The position numbers and the translations under genes were made by a program. 6,103 nt of DNA from a bacterium (GTDB lineage: Bacteria; Cyanobacteriota; Sericytochromatia; S15B-MN24; VGJW01), in contig JAJYIO010000180.1 in NCBI GenBank assembly GCA_021790035.1, positions 1-6,103 on the forward strand, in the 5' to 3' direction. Positions within the stretch are counted from its first letter, which is position 1; every line of letters starts with the position of its first letter. The notes under the pieces are model-generated. The model was not told the DNA's origin and made no database searches. It saw only the letters and a list, made by a program, of their open reading frames with translations. Shown here piece after piece: positions 1 through 6,093 of the stretch.

Positions 1-1109
1 CGGGCCAGGGCATCTCGGGTGGTGTTGGCGTGGATCGTCGCGAGGGAACCCTCGTGTCCGGTGTTCATCGCCTGGAGCATTGTCAGGGCCTCGGGACCTC
101 GGACCTCGCCGAGGATGATGCGATCGGGACGCATGCGCAGACTGTTGCGGAGCAGTTCGGCCTGATCGACGCGGCCAGAGCCCTCGACATTCCCCGGACG
201 AGTCTCGAGCCGGATCACGTGCTCTTGCTGGAGCTGAAGCTCGGCGGCGTCCTCGATCGTGATGAGGCGCTCCCCCTCGGGGATGAAGGCCGACAGGACA
301 TTGAGCAGCGTGGTCTTGCCCGAGCCCGTGCCGCCGCTGATGAGCACGTTGAGCTTGGCCGCGACGGTGGCCTCGAGAAACTCTCCCATGGCCCCCGACA
401 TCGATCCGAGCTCCAGGAGGTCCGAGATCTTGAGCGGATCCTTGCGGAACTTGCGGATCGTCAAGATGCTGCCATCGATCGCCAGTGGCGGAATGATGGC
501 ATTGACGCGAGATCCGTCGACCAGGCGAGCGTCGCACATGGGACTGGCGTCGTCGATGCGACGGCCGACGCGCGACACGATCCGATCGATGATGCGCCGC
601 AGGTGCGCCTCATCGGCGAAACGGACGACGGCCCGCTCGATCCGGCCCGATCGCTCGACGAAGACATGGTGAGGGCCGTTGACCATCACCTCGGAGATGT
701 CGTCGTCGGCCAGCAACGGCTCGAGGGGCCCCAGCCCGAGGACGTCGTTGTAAACCTCGTCGACGAGGCGGTCGCGCTCGGTCCGTCCCAGCGGGCGACC
801 CGAGGCGGCCGTCTGATCCATGACCTCGCCGATCGCCTGCCTCAGCTCGACCTCGGTGGCGGTCTCGTCGAGCCCGCGCCGGCGCAGGTCCTCGACGAGG
901 CGCCGGTGCACCTCCGCCTTGAGCTGCGTGCGCCCGTCGGGAGGCCGATGGCCGGGCGGCGCAGAGGCGAGCGATGCGTTTGCCTGCAAAACGCGTCCAG
1001 GCGGGGCCTGACTCCCCGTGCCCAGCGGCGGGCGCGCCGGCGGCACCGAGCGGCCGGTGGCTGGCTCGAGGGTGCTGGTCTTGGTGGCCAGGCGGTTGCG
1101 GAGGAACAT
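1..1109 (-). CDS. cpaF: CpaF/TadA pilus assembly ATPase (3' end cut by window edge)
   Basis: This is the secretion ATPase that powers Flp pilus assembly at the inner-membrane face, of the type II/IV secretion GspE/VirB11 superfamily. My translation of the minus strand from the ATG at 1109 stays open to base 1, giving about 369 codons. Residues 1-60 are a Pro/Ala-rich linker, followed by the CpaF N-terminal domain (LGPLEPLLADDDISEVMVNG) and the RecA-like core. Visible motifs are Walker A GGTGSGKT (259-266, bases 312-335), an Asp box ITIEDAAEL around 283-291, Walker B RIILGEVRG with the catalytic Glu at 335, and a His box GHEGSLATIHANTTRDAL from 351. The last part of the C-terminal domain, probably under 110 residues, lies beyond base 1. 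The start is six bases after the cpaE stop with a modest AGG Shine-Dalgarno (1119-1121). Family assignment is secure; all active-site motifs present are intact. Confidence 0.96.
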   Translation of the reverse strand, partial: MFLRNRLATKTSTLEPATGRSVPPARPPLGTGSQAPPGRVLQANASLASAPPGHRPPDGRTQLKAEVHRRLVEDLRRRGLDETATEVELRQAIGEVMDQTAASGRPLGRTERDRLVDEVYNDVLGLGPLEPLLADDDISEVMVNGPHHVFVERSGRIERAVVRFADEAHLRRIIDRIVSRVGRRIDDASPMCDARLVDGSRVNAIIPPLAIDGSILTIRKFRKDPLKISDLLELGSMSGAMGEFLEATVAAKLNVLISGGTGSGKTTLLNVLSAFIPEGERLITIEDAAELQLQQEHVIRLETRPGNVEGSGRVDQAELLRNSLRMRPDRIILGEVRGPEALTMLQAMNTGHEGSLATIHANTTRDALA

Positions 1110-1115
1110 GTCGGC

Positions 1116-2096
1116 TTACCTGTCGGTCATGCGGGGACCCGCCGGGGCGACGGTGACCAGTCCCACGGAGCGCACGGAGGCACGGGGTTCAGTAACGTCG
1201 ACGTTCTTGGCGAGGACCGGCTCCTCGGCTTGCGCAGGTGGGCTCTTGGATCGCCACCTGGAAAGCAGTGCCAGGATGCGGTCGACCAAGCCCGAGGCGA
1301 CCGGGGCGGATGGTGCTCCCGCCAGATTGGCGGCGATCCGGGCGATCCCCGTCGCCAGAGGATGGCGAGGCTGGGCGATCGCAACCGGCTGGCCTGCGTT
1401 GACCGATTCCTGGACGACCTTGGTCGCCCAAGGCACCTGCCAATCGACCGCTCGCCCCAGAACCCTCGTCACGGCCGCCGCGTCGATCTCTCCCGGGCGC
1501 ACCCACAAGCAGGTCTGCACGACGGCCAGATCGAGGCCGAGGCGCTCGAGCATGGAGAGGAGCCGCTGCGTTCCACGCAACGCGGGCAGCTCGGGGACGA
1601 TCGGCACGAGGATGCGGGTCGCGGCCTCGAGGGCGCAGACGGTGACCTCGGACAGCTCGGACGACGTGTCAACGACCACGTACGGGTGCCGTTCTGCCAG
1701 CTCGGAGAGCAAGGGGCCGATGGCCGAGCCGGAGATCGTCTCGGCCTCGGCTGGCCCGAGGGGACCGGCGAGCAGCCGCACACCCGGCGGGTGGCCGACC
1801 AGAGCGTCCGCCAGCTCGTGGCCGTCCGCTCCCAGCACGTCGTCGACCCTCAAGGGACAGTTGAGGTTCCAGAGCAGATCCTGATCGGCCGACGCCAGCG
1901 CCAGATCTACCAGGGCGACCGGTCCGGCGTGTCGGGCCAGGGCCGCGGCCAGGCTGGCCGCGAGGACGCTGGTACCGGAGCCCCCCTTGGCTCCGTGGAC
2001 CACGACGATGCGCCCGTCCGTGCCCGCTGGACGGGCCCGCCGCTTCCCGCTGGCGCGCTTCAGTGCGGCACTGTCGATCCGACCCACCACTCGCAT
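1116..2096 (-). CDS. cpaE: CpaE/TadZ-type pilus localisation ATPase, short form
   Basis: This is a ParA/MinD-like P-loop protein of the CpaE/TadZ family, which places the Tad machinery at a cell pole or focus in characterised systems. The product is 326 residues from the ATG at 2096. A deviant Walker A, VHGAKGGSGTS, sits at 33-43; the usual P-loop lysine of KGGxGK[ST] is Thr here. VDLAL (63-67) fits switch I and YVVVDTSS (139-146) fits Walker B. Only about 30 residues precede the ATPase domain, so the N-terminal receiver-like domain of Caulobacter CpaE is absent. The ATG has a fine GAGGAG Shine-Dalgarno eight bases upstream (2105-2110). An in-frame GTG at 2123 would overlap the tadG stop by four bases (GTGA) and add nine residues, but has little ribosome-binding sequence. 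The C-terminal 50 residues, rich in Ala, Pro and Val, look like a flexible tail. Confidence 0.92.
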   Translation of the reverse strand: MRVVGRIDSAALKRASGKRRARPAGTDGRIVVVHGAKGGSGTSVLAASLAAALARHAGPVALVDLALASADQDLLWNLNCPLRVDDVLGADGHELADALVGHPPGVRLLAGPLGPAEAETISGSAIGPLLSELAERHPYVVVDTSSELSEVTVCALEAATRILVPIVPELPALRGTQRLLSMLERLGLDLAVVQTCLWVRPGEIDAAAVTRVLGRAVDWQVPWATKVVQESVNAGQPVAIAQPRHPLATGIARIAANLAGAPSAPVASGLVDRILALLSRWRSKSPPAQAEEPVLAKNVDVTEPRASVRSVGLVTVAPAGPRMTDR

Positions 2097-2104
2097 CTCG
2101 GGTT

Positions 2105-2110
2105 CTCCTC
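2105..2110 (-). promoter_or_regulatory. Shine-Dalgarno of cpaE (decides start)
   Basis: The minus-strand sequence GAGGAG lies eight bases before the ATG at 2096. It favours that start over the GTG at 2123, which overlaps the preceding stop codon but has only weak ribosome-binding sequence. Confidence 0.75.
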
Positions 2111-2119
2111 GCTTCTCGA

Positions 2120-3055
2120 TCACTGCACCAGGCGCGATGCATATTGCGCGGTGGTTCCAGCCACGGTCGATCCCTCCACGCGATCGATGAACCGGGCGTC
2201 CACGGCGCCATTCTCGGCGTCAATCACGTAAAACCTCGCGAACCCCGTCACCTCGATCGCCGACCGGCCGTGAACGTTTGCCCACTGCTGCGGATTCAAG
2301 AGCGCCACCGTCATGACGCGGGGCGTCGAGGCGGGTTCGGCGACGGCCTGGGCGAACGGGGTCTGGTCTCCCCCCACGAGCTGGTTGATGGCACTGTCGG
2401 TCGGGCCGACGATGTTGCCAGGCTCGGTGGCCAGATCCTGGCCGGTCGTCACGGCCCGGCTCGCCCCGTCAAGAATGTCCTGCCGGTAGGCAGCCGCCCC
2501 GGGACCGTCCACGGCCAGGGCCTGGAAATTGCCGCAAACTTCGCTTTGCGTCGTGAGCTTCAACAGGTACTCGCGTCCCTGCTCGAAGGTCTGGTCGGGA
2601 ACTCCGAACGGACGGATTCCACCAGACTCCGAGACCGTCTGAAGCTCCCCGTTGGCCGAAGCCGCGATATCCGGCGTGGCGATGCCGAGGAGCCGACCGA
2701 GCCAGAGCGGGGCAGGACCGTGGACCGTGACGTGGATGGTCGAGCTAGCGGGAAAGGTGACATCGGCCGACGAGAGCTGGTAGCCGTTGTCCGCGGCATA
2801 CTGCTCGGCCAGGGAGATCGCCCGGGACGGGTCGTGCGCCAGGCCACGCGCCCCTGCCAAAGCCGCCGCATCGGCGGCGACCTGCATCCGCGTTCGCTGG
2901 TAGTACATCGCCCCCGCATCGGCAGCCATTCCCGTGGCCACGACCAGGCCAAACATGAGCAGCGCCACGATGACGAGGATCGTCCCCTGCTGCCGGCGCG
3001 CTCCGTGGACGTGAAAGCCGCGGCGCCGGGCGCCCTCGGTTCTAGACACGTTCAT
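2120..3055 (-). CDS. TadG-like Tad pilus minor component
   Basis: This is a TadE/TadG-related membrane-anchored protein of 311 residues. A basic N-terminus (GARRQQG, 18-24) precedes one membrane segment (about 25-45, TILVIVALLMFGLVVATGMA) and then the hallmark of the Tad-like N-terminal domain, D.G..YYQRTRMQVAADAAALAGARG (46-71). The rest should be outside the cytoplasm. Residues 174-225 (CGNFQALAVDGPG, then YRQDI..G and TEPGNIVGPT) resemble a C-terminal segment I recall from TadG-related proteins of many environmental bacteria; its function is not known to me. There is no von Willebrand A domain such as in larger TadG proteins. The start is the ATG at 3055, with GGAGG six bases upstream; a TTG at 3091 would add 12 residues that are inside a hairpin. 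The gene sits where Caulobacter-type operons carry cpaD. Confidence 0.88.
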   Translation of the reverse strand: MNVSRTEGARRRGFHVHGARRQQGTILVIVALLMFGLVVATGMAADAGAMYYQRTRMQVAADAAALAGARGLAHDPSRAISLAEQYAADNGYQLSSADVTFPASSTIHVTVHGPAPLWLGRLLGIATPDIAASANGELQTVSESGGIRPFGVPDQTFEQGREYLLKLTTQSEVCGNFQALAVDGPGAAAYRQDILDGASRAVTTGQDLATEPGNIVGPTDSAINQLVGGDQTPFAQAVAEPASTPRVMTVALLNPQQWANVHGRSAIEVTGFARFYVIDAENGAVDARFIDRVEGSTVAGTTAQYASRLVQ

Positions 3056-3061
3056 CGCACG

Positions 3062-3066
3062 CCTCC
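3062..3066 (-). promoter_or_regulatory. Shine-Dalgarno of tadG-like gene (decides start)
   Basis: The minus-strand sequence GGAGG lies six bases before the ATG at 3055 and directly after the hairpin at 3068-3105. It supports this ATG over the upstream TTG at 3091, which has no comparable site. Confidence 0.8.
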
Positions 3067-3067
3067 A

Positions 3068-3105
3068 GAGGCTCGAGCGCGGGATGTTCAAAGCGCACGA
3101 GCCTC
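3068..3105 (-). other. Intercistronic stem-loop between cpaC and tadG
   Basis: On the minus strand GAGGCTCG (3105-3098) pairs fully with CGAGCCTC (3075-3068). After one T-T mismatch, GCGC (3096-3093) pairs with GCGC (3080-3077), leaving a 12-base loop. That gives 12 pairs, mostly G-C, occupying almost the whole gap from within the cpaC stop codon to one base before the tadG Shine-Dalgarno. No run of T follows on either strand, so it does not look like an intrinsic terminator. Possible roles, inferred only, are protection of the upstream mRNA 3' end or tuning of tadG translation. Confidence 0.75.
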
Positions 3106-4369
3106 AAACCAGCTTGGGAGTCACCAGGATCTGGAGCTCGGTCTCGTTCTTCTGGTACTGGCGGCTCTTGAAGAGCTCGCCGAGGATCGGGATGTCGCCC
3201 AGGAACGGAAACTTCTGGACATTCTCGGTCGTGTTGTGCTGGAGCAGACCGCCGATGATGAGTCCCTGACCCGGCTTGAGGATGACCTCCGTACCGGCCT
3301 TCCGGCTGGACAGGGCCGGGATCAGGAACTGTCCGACCCGCACGCCGTCCGCGAAATCCAGCGTCGAGACCTCGGGATTGACCTTGAGATCGACGCGACC
3401 GTCCGGAAGCACGGTCGGTTCGATGTTCAGCTTCACACCGTACTCGCGCCAGGTGACCGTGACGTTCCCGAACTGCTGAGCCTCTGGCACCGGCACCTCG
3501 CCGCCGACCAAAAAGTTGGCCTTGCCACCCGAGATCGCTACCAGCTTGGGATCGGCCAGAAGCTTGGCCCGGCCGGTCGAGACCAGGAAGCTGAGCTGAG
3601 CTGCGACGCGGTCGAGCTGGCCGAAGGAGAGGAGGTTCTTTCCCCCGAACGGCGGGCCGCCCGTTTCGCCGAACGTCAGGTAGTCCGGGTTGAAGCTCGT
3701 GTCGCCGTTCGGAGAAGTGTGCGCGCTGCCCCAGTGCATCCCGGCATTCAGGCCGCCCGTCTTCTCGGTCTCGATGACGTCGACGTCGACCTCGACCTGC
3801 TGGACCGCGGCGGCCTGCAGAAGGTTGATCACCTTGGGGGCAAAGCCCTCGGCCACCTTCTGGGCACGGGCGATCTCGCTGGTGTTGGCGACCTTGCCGG
3901 CCAGGATGATGGAGTCGCCGACCCGCTCGACCACGATGTCGTGGGCGCCGGTCACGAAGGCGATCGTCCGCTGCAGCAGCCCGGTGTCGACGTTCACCAT
4001 GACGTCGTAATTTCGGTGACCCTTGCGGGTCCACACGATGAGGGACGTGATGCCCGGGCGCTTGCCGTTGACCAGAACTTCGTGTCCCGAGAGCACGGCA
4101 ACGTCGGCCGTCTTGGGGTCCGTGATCGAGACCTTCGTGATCTCGTCGGGCACCCTGATCACGTGCGAACGGCCGACGTCCACCGCCAGCTGTCCGGACG
4201 AGCCGTCGCTCGGCGCGGTATCGGCAAAGGGTGAAGGCTGCGGACGATTTGCGACCGAGGGTTTAGAGGCCAGGTGCGAGACCACGGCGCCGCTCGCCTT
4301 CGATCGTGGACGTGGAGCGCCGTGCGAGAGGGCCACGGACAGCGGCGCGACTACGAGCAGGGGAATCAC
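3104..4369 (-). CDS. cpaC: CpaC/RcpA outer-membrane secretin of the Tad pilus
   Basis: This is the secretin that forms the outer-membrane channel for the Flp pilus. The 421-residue product starts with a hydrophobic stretch (MIPLLVVAPLSVALSHGA) that reads as a signal peptide, though with no positive charge at its start. A Ser/Pro-rich linker runs to about 60. The pilus-formation N-terminal domain follows (about 60-130, with IRVPDEITKVSITDPKTADV), then a BON-like segment (about 133-190, GDSIILAGKV) and the secretin domain (about 255-421). Secretin hallmarks are VGGEVPVP (288-295), GVKLNIEPTV (311-320) and FPFLGDIPILGELF (387-400). The start is a GTG with AAGGAG eight bases upstream (4378-4383). 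The stop codon of cpaB is in the same frame 15 bases upstream and no other start lies between, so the gene cannot begin earlier. The length is on the short side for CpaC but all domains are present. Confidence 0.95.
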   Translation of the reverse strand: MIPLLVVAPLSVALSHGAPRPRSKASGAVVSHLASKPSVANRPQPSPFADTAPSDGSSGQLAVDVGRSHVIRVPDEITKVSITDPKTADVAVLSGHEVLVNGKRPGITSLIVWTRKGHRNYDVMVNVDTGLLQRTIAFVTGAHDIVVERVGDSIILAGKVANTSEIARAQKVAEGFAPKVINLLQAAAVQQVEVDVDVIETEKTGGLNAGMHWGSAHTSPNGDTSFNPDYLTFGETGGPPFGGKNLLSFGQLDRVAAQLSFLVSTGRAKLLADPKLVAISGGKANFLVGGEVPVPEAQQFGNVTVTWREYGVKLNIEPTVLPDGRVDLKVNPEVSTLDFADGVRVGQFLIPALSSRKAGTEVILKPGQGLIIGGLLQHNTTENVQKFPFLGDIPILGELFKSRQYQKNETELQILVTPKLV

Positions 4370-4377
4370 CTGATGGG

Positions 4378-4383
4378 CTCCTT
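4378..4383 (-). promoter_or_regulatory. Shine-Dalgarno of cpaC, overlapping the cpaB stop
   Basis: The minus-strand sequence AAGGAG lies eight bases before the GTG at 4369 and shares two bases with the TAA stop of cpaB (TAAGGAG). This arrangement suggests translational coupling of the secretin to CpaB. Confidence 0.75.
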
Positions 4384-5224
4384 ATCGACTGACGAACTCG
4401 GCCGTCGTTCCGCGTATGACCAAGATCTGGGGCAAAGGGGTCGGGCGGGGGGCACGTTCGCGGACCACCACGGTGCGCGTGATGGTGCGGACGGCTGAAC
4501 GCCGGGCAGACGTCCGGTCCGCCGCGCCGAACAGCATGGCCGGCGTGACCCCGTTGATGTTCACGTCCCGGGTTTCGTTCGCGCTACGCATCGCGAGACG
4601 GATCTTGCCGCGATCGGCTGCCAGGATGAGGATCTCCGCCTCCTTGGGGGTGACGGCGAGGGTCGCACTCGACACCACCTTGGCCTTGGGATCCTCCTTG
4701 CGATGCGCATCCTGGGCGATCGCCAGGACCTGGATGTCCTGCAGGAGCACGCGCGTCTCGGTGTTCTGGCCCACGTCCATCGTTCCGATGACATCCACGC
4801 GAGAGCCCGGCATGACGAATCCCGCGACCCCCACGACCTCGTCAACGGCCACCGTCACAGCGCGCATGCCGTCGGGCACGGGCAGAACCGTCGAGGCGGC
4901 ATCCTGCCCGGGTGGATAGAGCAACCCGTCCAGCACCACCTCGCCCGGAACCAGATCCTCGCGGGTGATGCGACCGATGGCCTGATCGGGCTCCGCCAGA
5001 GCACCCGCCGGCACGTAGGCGGCCGGGCGAAGCTCGTGCGAGATCGCGTCGGCGCTCACCCGTGATCCGGCCGACACGCTTTGCTCGACGACCAGGACCG
5101 GCTCCTGTGGTGGGGGCGCAGCCTGAGCTGCGCGCTGCGGACGCCCGATCAGGAAGAAGAGGGCGGCCGACGTGCCGAGGCCGATGGCGGTCGCGATGGC
5201 GAGCCGCCGCATGGAAAGGGCCAT
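4382..5224 (-). CDS. cpaB: CpaB/RcpC periplasmic pilus assembly protein
   Basis: This is the Flp pilus assembly protein CpaB (RcpC), an inner-membrane-anchored periplasmic protein that works with the secretin. The product is 280 residues. One membrane anchor (about 7-27, RRLAIATAIGLGTSAALFFL) is followed by an Ala/Pro linker, a SAF domain (about 42-105, VLVVEQSVSAGSRVSADAIS and REDLVPGEVVLDGLL) and the RcpC/CpaB domain (about 118-235). The latter carries GMRAVTVAVDEVVGVAGFVM, PGSRVDVIGTM and ATLAVTPKEAEILILAADRG. The tail ends with ILVIRGTTAEFVSR, a conserved ending in this family. The start is the ATG at 5224 with GGGAG (5234-5238) nine bases upstream; a second ATG at residue 5 has no ribosome-binding sequence. 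Only 12 bases separate it from cpaC, in the same frame, so the two are probably translated together. Confidence 0.95.
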   Translation of the reverse strand: MALSMRRLAIATAIGLGTSAALFFLIGRPQRAAQAAPPPQEPVLVVEQSVSAGSRVSADAISHELRPAAYVPAGALAEPDQAIGRITREDLVPGEVVLDGLLYPPGQDAASTVLPVPDGMRAVTVAVDEVVGVAGFVMPGSRVDVIGTMDVGQNTETRVLLQDIQVLAIAQDAHRKEDPKAKVVSSATLAVTPKEAEILILAADRGKIRLAMRSANETRDVNINGVTPAMLFGAADRTSARRSAVRTITRTVVVRERAPRPTPLPQILVIRGTTAEFVSR

Positions 5225-5252
5225 GGGAAGGGACTCCCGTCTTTGGCTATAG

Positions 5253-5678
5253 TCACTCGATCCGCATCACCGCCGTGGCCGAGAGCGGCACCGAGGCGGG
5301 GAGGCCAGGGATCGGGAGGGGATTGGTGATGGGAACCGTGACAGCGACCTTCACCGGAGAGCCCGACTGCCCTCCAGCGCCAGTCACGTCGACTGCCGGA
5401 TTGCCCTGCACGGCGGCTGCCGACAGGTAGGTCCGGACCGCCTGGGCGATCGCCGGGGGATTGGAACCGAGGGCGCCGATACGGGCGCCCTCGCGGGTCG
5501 CATTGGTGATCGCCAGCTGGGCCGTGTAGAGCCGACCGAAGCCGAACACGGCCCAGACCATGGCGCAGAGGAGGGGAAGGGCTATCGCGGTCTCGACCAG
5601 CGCCTGTCCAGCCGATTTTTGCCTTCGTGATGCCATGGCGACACCATATACCGGAACTGAACGGTTAATCGTGCGCAT
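5253..5678 (-). CDS. TadE-like minor pilin
   Basis: This is a TadE-family protein, one of the minor pseudopilins needed for Flp pilus biogenesis. From the ATG at 5678 it has 141 residues. A basic leader (MASRRQKSAG, 15-24) ends at Gly24, followed by QALVETAIALPLLCAMVWAV, which is the TadE N-terminal signature and a membrane helix (about 28-48). NATREGARIGALG (59-71) is the second family hallmark. Cleavage after Gly24 would leave Glu at mature position 5, as in Flp-type prepilins, but Thr rather than Phe or Tyr at position 6. The rest is a small, Pro/Val-rich extracytoplasmic domain. Start choice is the least certain in the operon: GGAGAG (5687-5692) lies eight bases before the ATG at 5678; GTG at 5687 would be too close to it; ATG at 5636 gives the leader length usual in the family but has a poor ribosome-binding site. 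Confidence 0.9.
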   Translation of the reverse strand: MRTINRSVPVYGVAMASRRQKSAGQALVETAIALPLLCAMVWAVFGFGRLYTAQLAITNATREGARIGALGSNPPAIAQAVRTYLSAAAVQGNPAVDVTGAGGQSGSPVKVAVTVPITNPLPIPGLPASVPLSATAVMRIE

Positions 5679-5721
5679 CTGTGACACTCTCCGGCGCTCT
5701 ACTCGACCGAACGGCAGGCAG

Positions 5722-5741
5722 ACGCCGCTAGGGGCTGGCGT
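5722..5741 (-). other. Small stem-loop over the flp stop codon
   Basis: On the minus strand ACGCC (5741-5737) pairs with GGCGT (5726-5722). With one bulged A the stem continues as GC/GC around a five-base loop that includes part of the TAG stop. The seven pairs are mostly G-C. No T-run follows, so read-through into tadE is expected. It could help keep flp mRNA more abundant than the downstream genes, but this is inference and such short stems arise by chance in GC-rich DNA. Confidence 0.35.
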
Positions 5742-5925
5742 TCCCGCCGGATCCCGTGTTGCCTAGCGTGGCTGCGATGGACTTCAGCATATTGTTGACA
5801 TTTGTTCCCATCAAAGCGAGAGCTCCGACGCAAACGACCGCGATCAGCCCCAAGATGAGGCCGTATTCGGTCAGCGCCTGGCCGTCTTCCTCTGATGCCA
5901 GATTGCGGATGGTGGTGGCGATCAT
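5728..5925 (-). CDS. flp: Flp-family type IVb major pilin prepilin
   Basis: This is the small Flp/PilA-type prepilin that forms the pilus fibre. The product is 65 residues from the ATG at 5925. The leader is 15 residues and ends in Gly (NLASEEDG); mature protein should begin QALTEYGLILGLIAVV, with the Glu5-Tyr6 pair typical of Flp pilins. This hydrophobic segment (about 21-40) serves as membrane anchor and fibre core. The mature chain is about 50 residues and ends in a Gly/Ser/Asn tail (GNTGSGGNASP). The start is set by AAGGAG (5933-5938) seven bases upstream; an in-frame ATG at 6033 would add 36 charged residues that do not look like a pilin leader. As the first gene, it should be the most highly expressed. 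The prepilin peptidase is not encoded here. Confidence 0.95.
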   Translation of the reverse strand: MIATTIRNLASEEDGQALTEYGLILGLIAVVCVGALALMGTNVNNMLKSIAATLGNTGSGGNASP

Positions 5926-5932
5926 CGTGAGG

Positions 5933-5952
5933 CTCCTTCTTTCCTTTCTCTC
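5933..5952 (-). promoter_or_regulatory. Purine-rich flp ribosome binding region
   Basis: Twenty unbroken purines on the minus strand end in AAGGAG, seven bases before the flp ATG, with a second AAAGGA just upstream. It decides the pilin start at 5925. The tract should be unstructured and favour strong initiation, as needed for a major pilin. Confidence 0.75.
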
Positions 5953-5981
5953 GATCCGTTGCCGTTTCTTCGGGGCAGTGC

Positions 5982-5996
5982 GCTCCGGCACAGCCA
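5982..5996 (-). repeat. Direct repeat copy B, TGGCNNNGCCGGAGC
   Basis: The minus-strand TGGCTGTGCCGGAGC matches the element at 6081-6095 at 12 of 15 positions, the differences being the three bases in the middle-left. The two copies have the same orientation and lie 99 bases apart upstream of flp. Confidence 0.5.
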
Positions 5997-6018
5997 GGAT
6001 GGATCTGATGAGCCCATT

Positions 6019-6039
6019 ATTGCCGCTGAACATTGCCGC
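6019..6039 (-). repeat. Tandem GCGGCAAT direct repeats, 13-base spacing
   Basis: Two exact copies of GCGGCAAT on the minus strand (6032-6039 and 6019-6026) are separated by five bases. The second copy runs into the -10-like AATAAT. They could be a paired regulator site, but eight-base repeats can occur by chance. Confidence 0.45.
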
Positions 6040-6063
6040 GCTGTGGGCGCAGCGATGAACTAG

Positions 6064-6093
6064 GCCTTAAATGACGCCTTGCTCCGGCCTTGC
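6064..6093 (-). repeat. Three AAGGC repeats about one helical turn apart
   Basis: On the minus strand AAGGC occurs at 6087-6091, 6076-6080 and 6064-6068, spaced by 11 and 12 bases. The first two are part of an identical seven-base GCAAGGC. Spacing near one DNA turn is typical of sites bound on one face of the helix, but the unit is short. Confidence 0.4.

Noticed and set aside
30..2231. Very long open frame on the plus strand opposite cpaF, cpaE and the end of tadG
   Set aside because: It is the mirror of GC-rich minus-strand genes with clear motifs. Its translation is full of Arg, Asp and Gly with no recognisable domain, and it crosses several true gene boundaries.
2120..3091. TTG start for the tadG-like gene
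   Set aside because: The TTG lies in the loop of the intercistronic hairpin without a Shine-Dalgarno, while the ATG at 3055 has GGAGG six bases upstream.
3068..3105. Rho-independent terminator between cpaC and tadG
   Set aside because: The stem is strong but no T-run follows on either strand, and the operon clearly continues.
3042..4034. Alternative minus-strand frame across cpaC
   Set aside because: The translation is Arg/Gly/Pro-rich shadow sequence; the overlapping frame encodes a complete secretin.
2063..4234. Second very long plus-strand open frame opposite tadG and cpaC
   Set aside because: Same reason: low-information Arg/Asp/Val-rich translation opposite well-supported secretin and TadG-like genes.
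5728..6033. Extended pilin starting at the ATG at 6033
   Set aside because: The added 36 residues are highly charged, lack a good ribosome-binding site and would bury the conserved leader; the ATG at 5925 has AAGGAG at ideal spacing.
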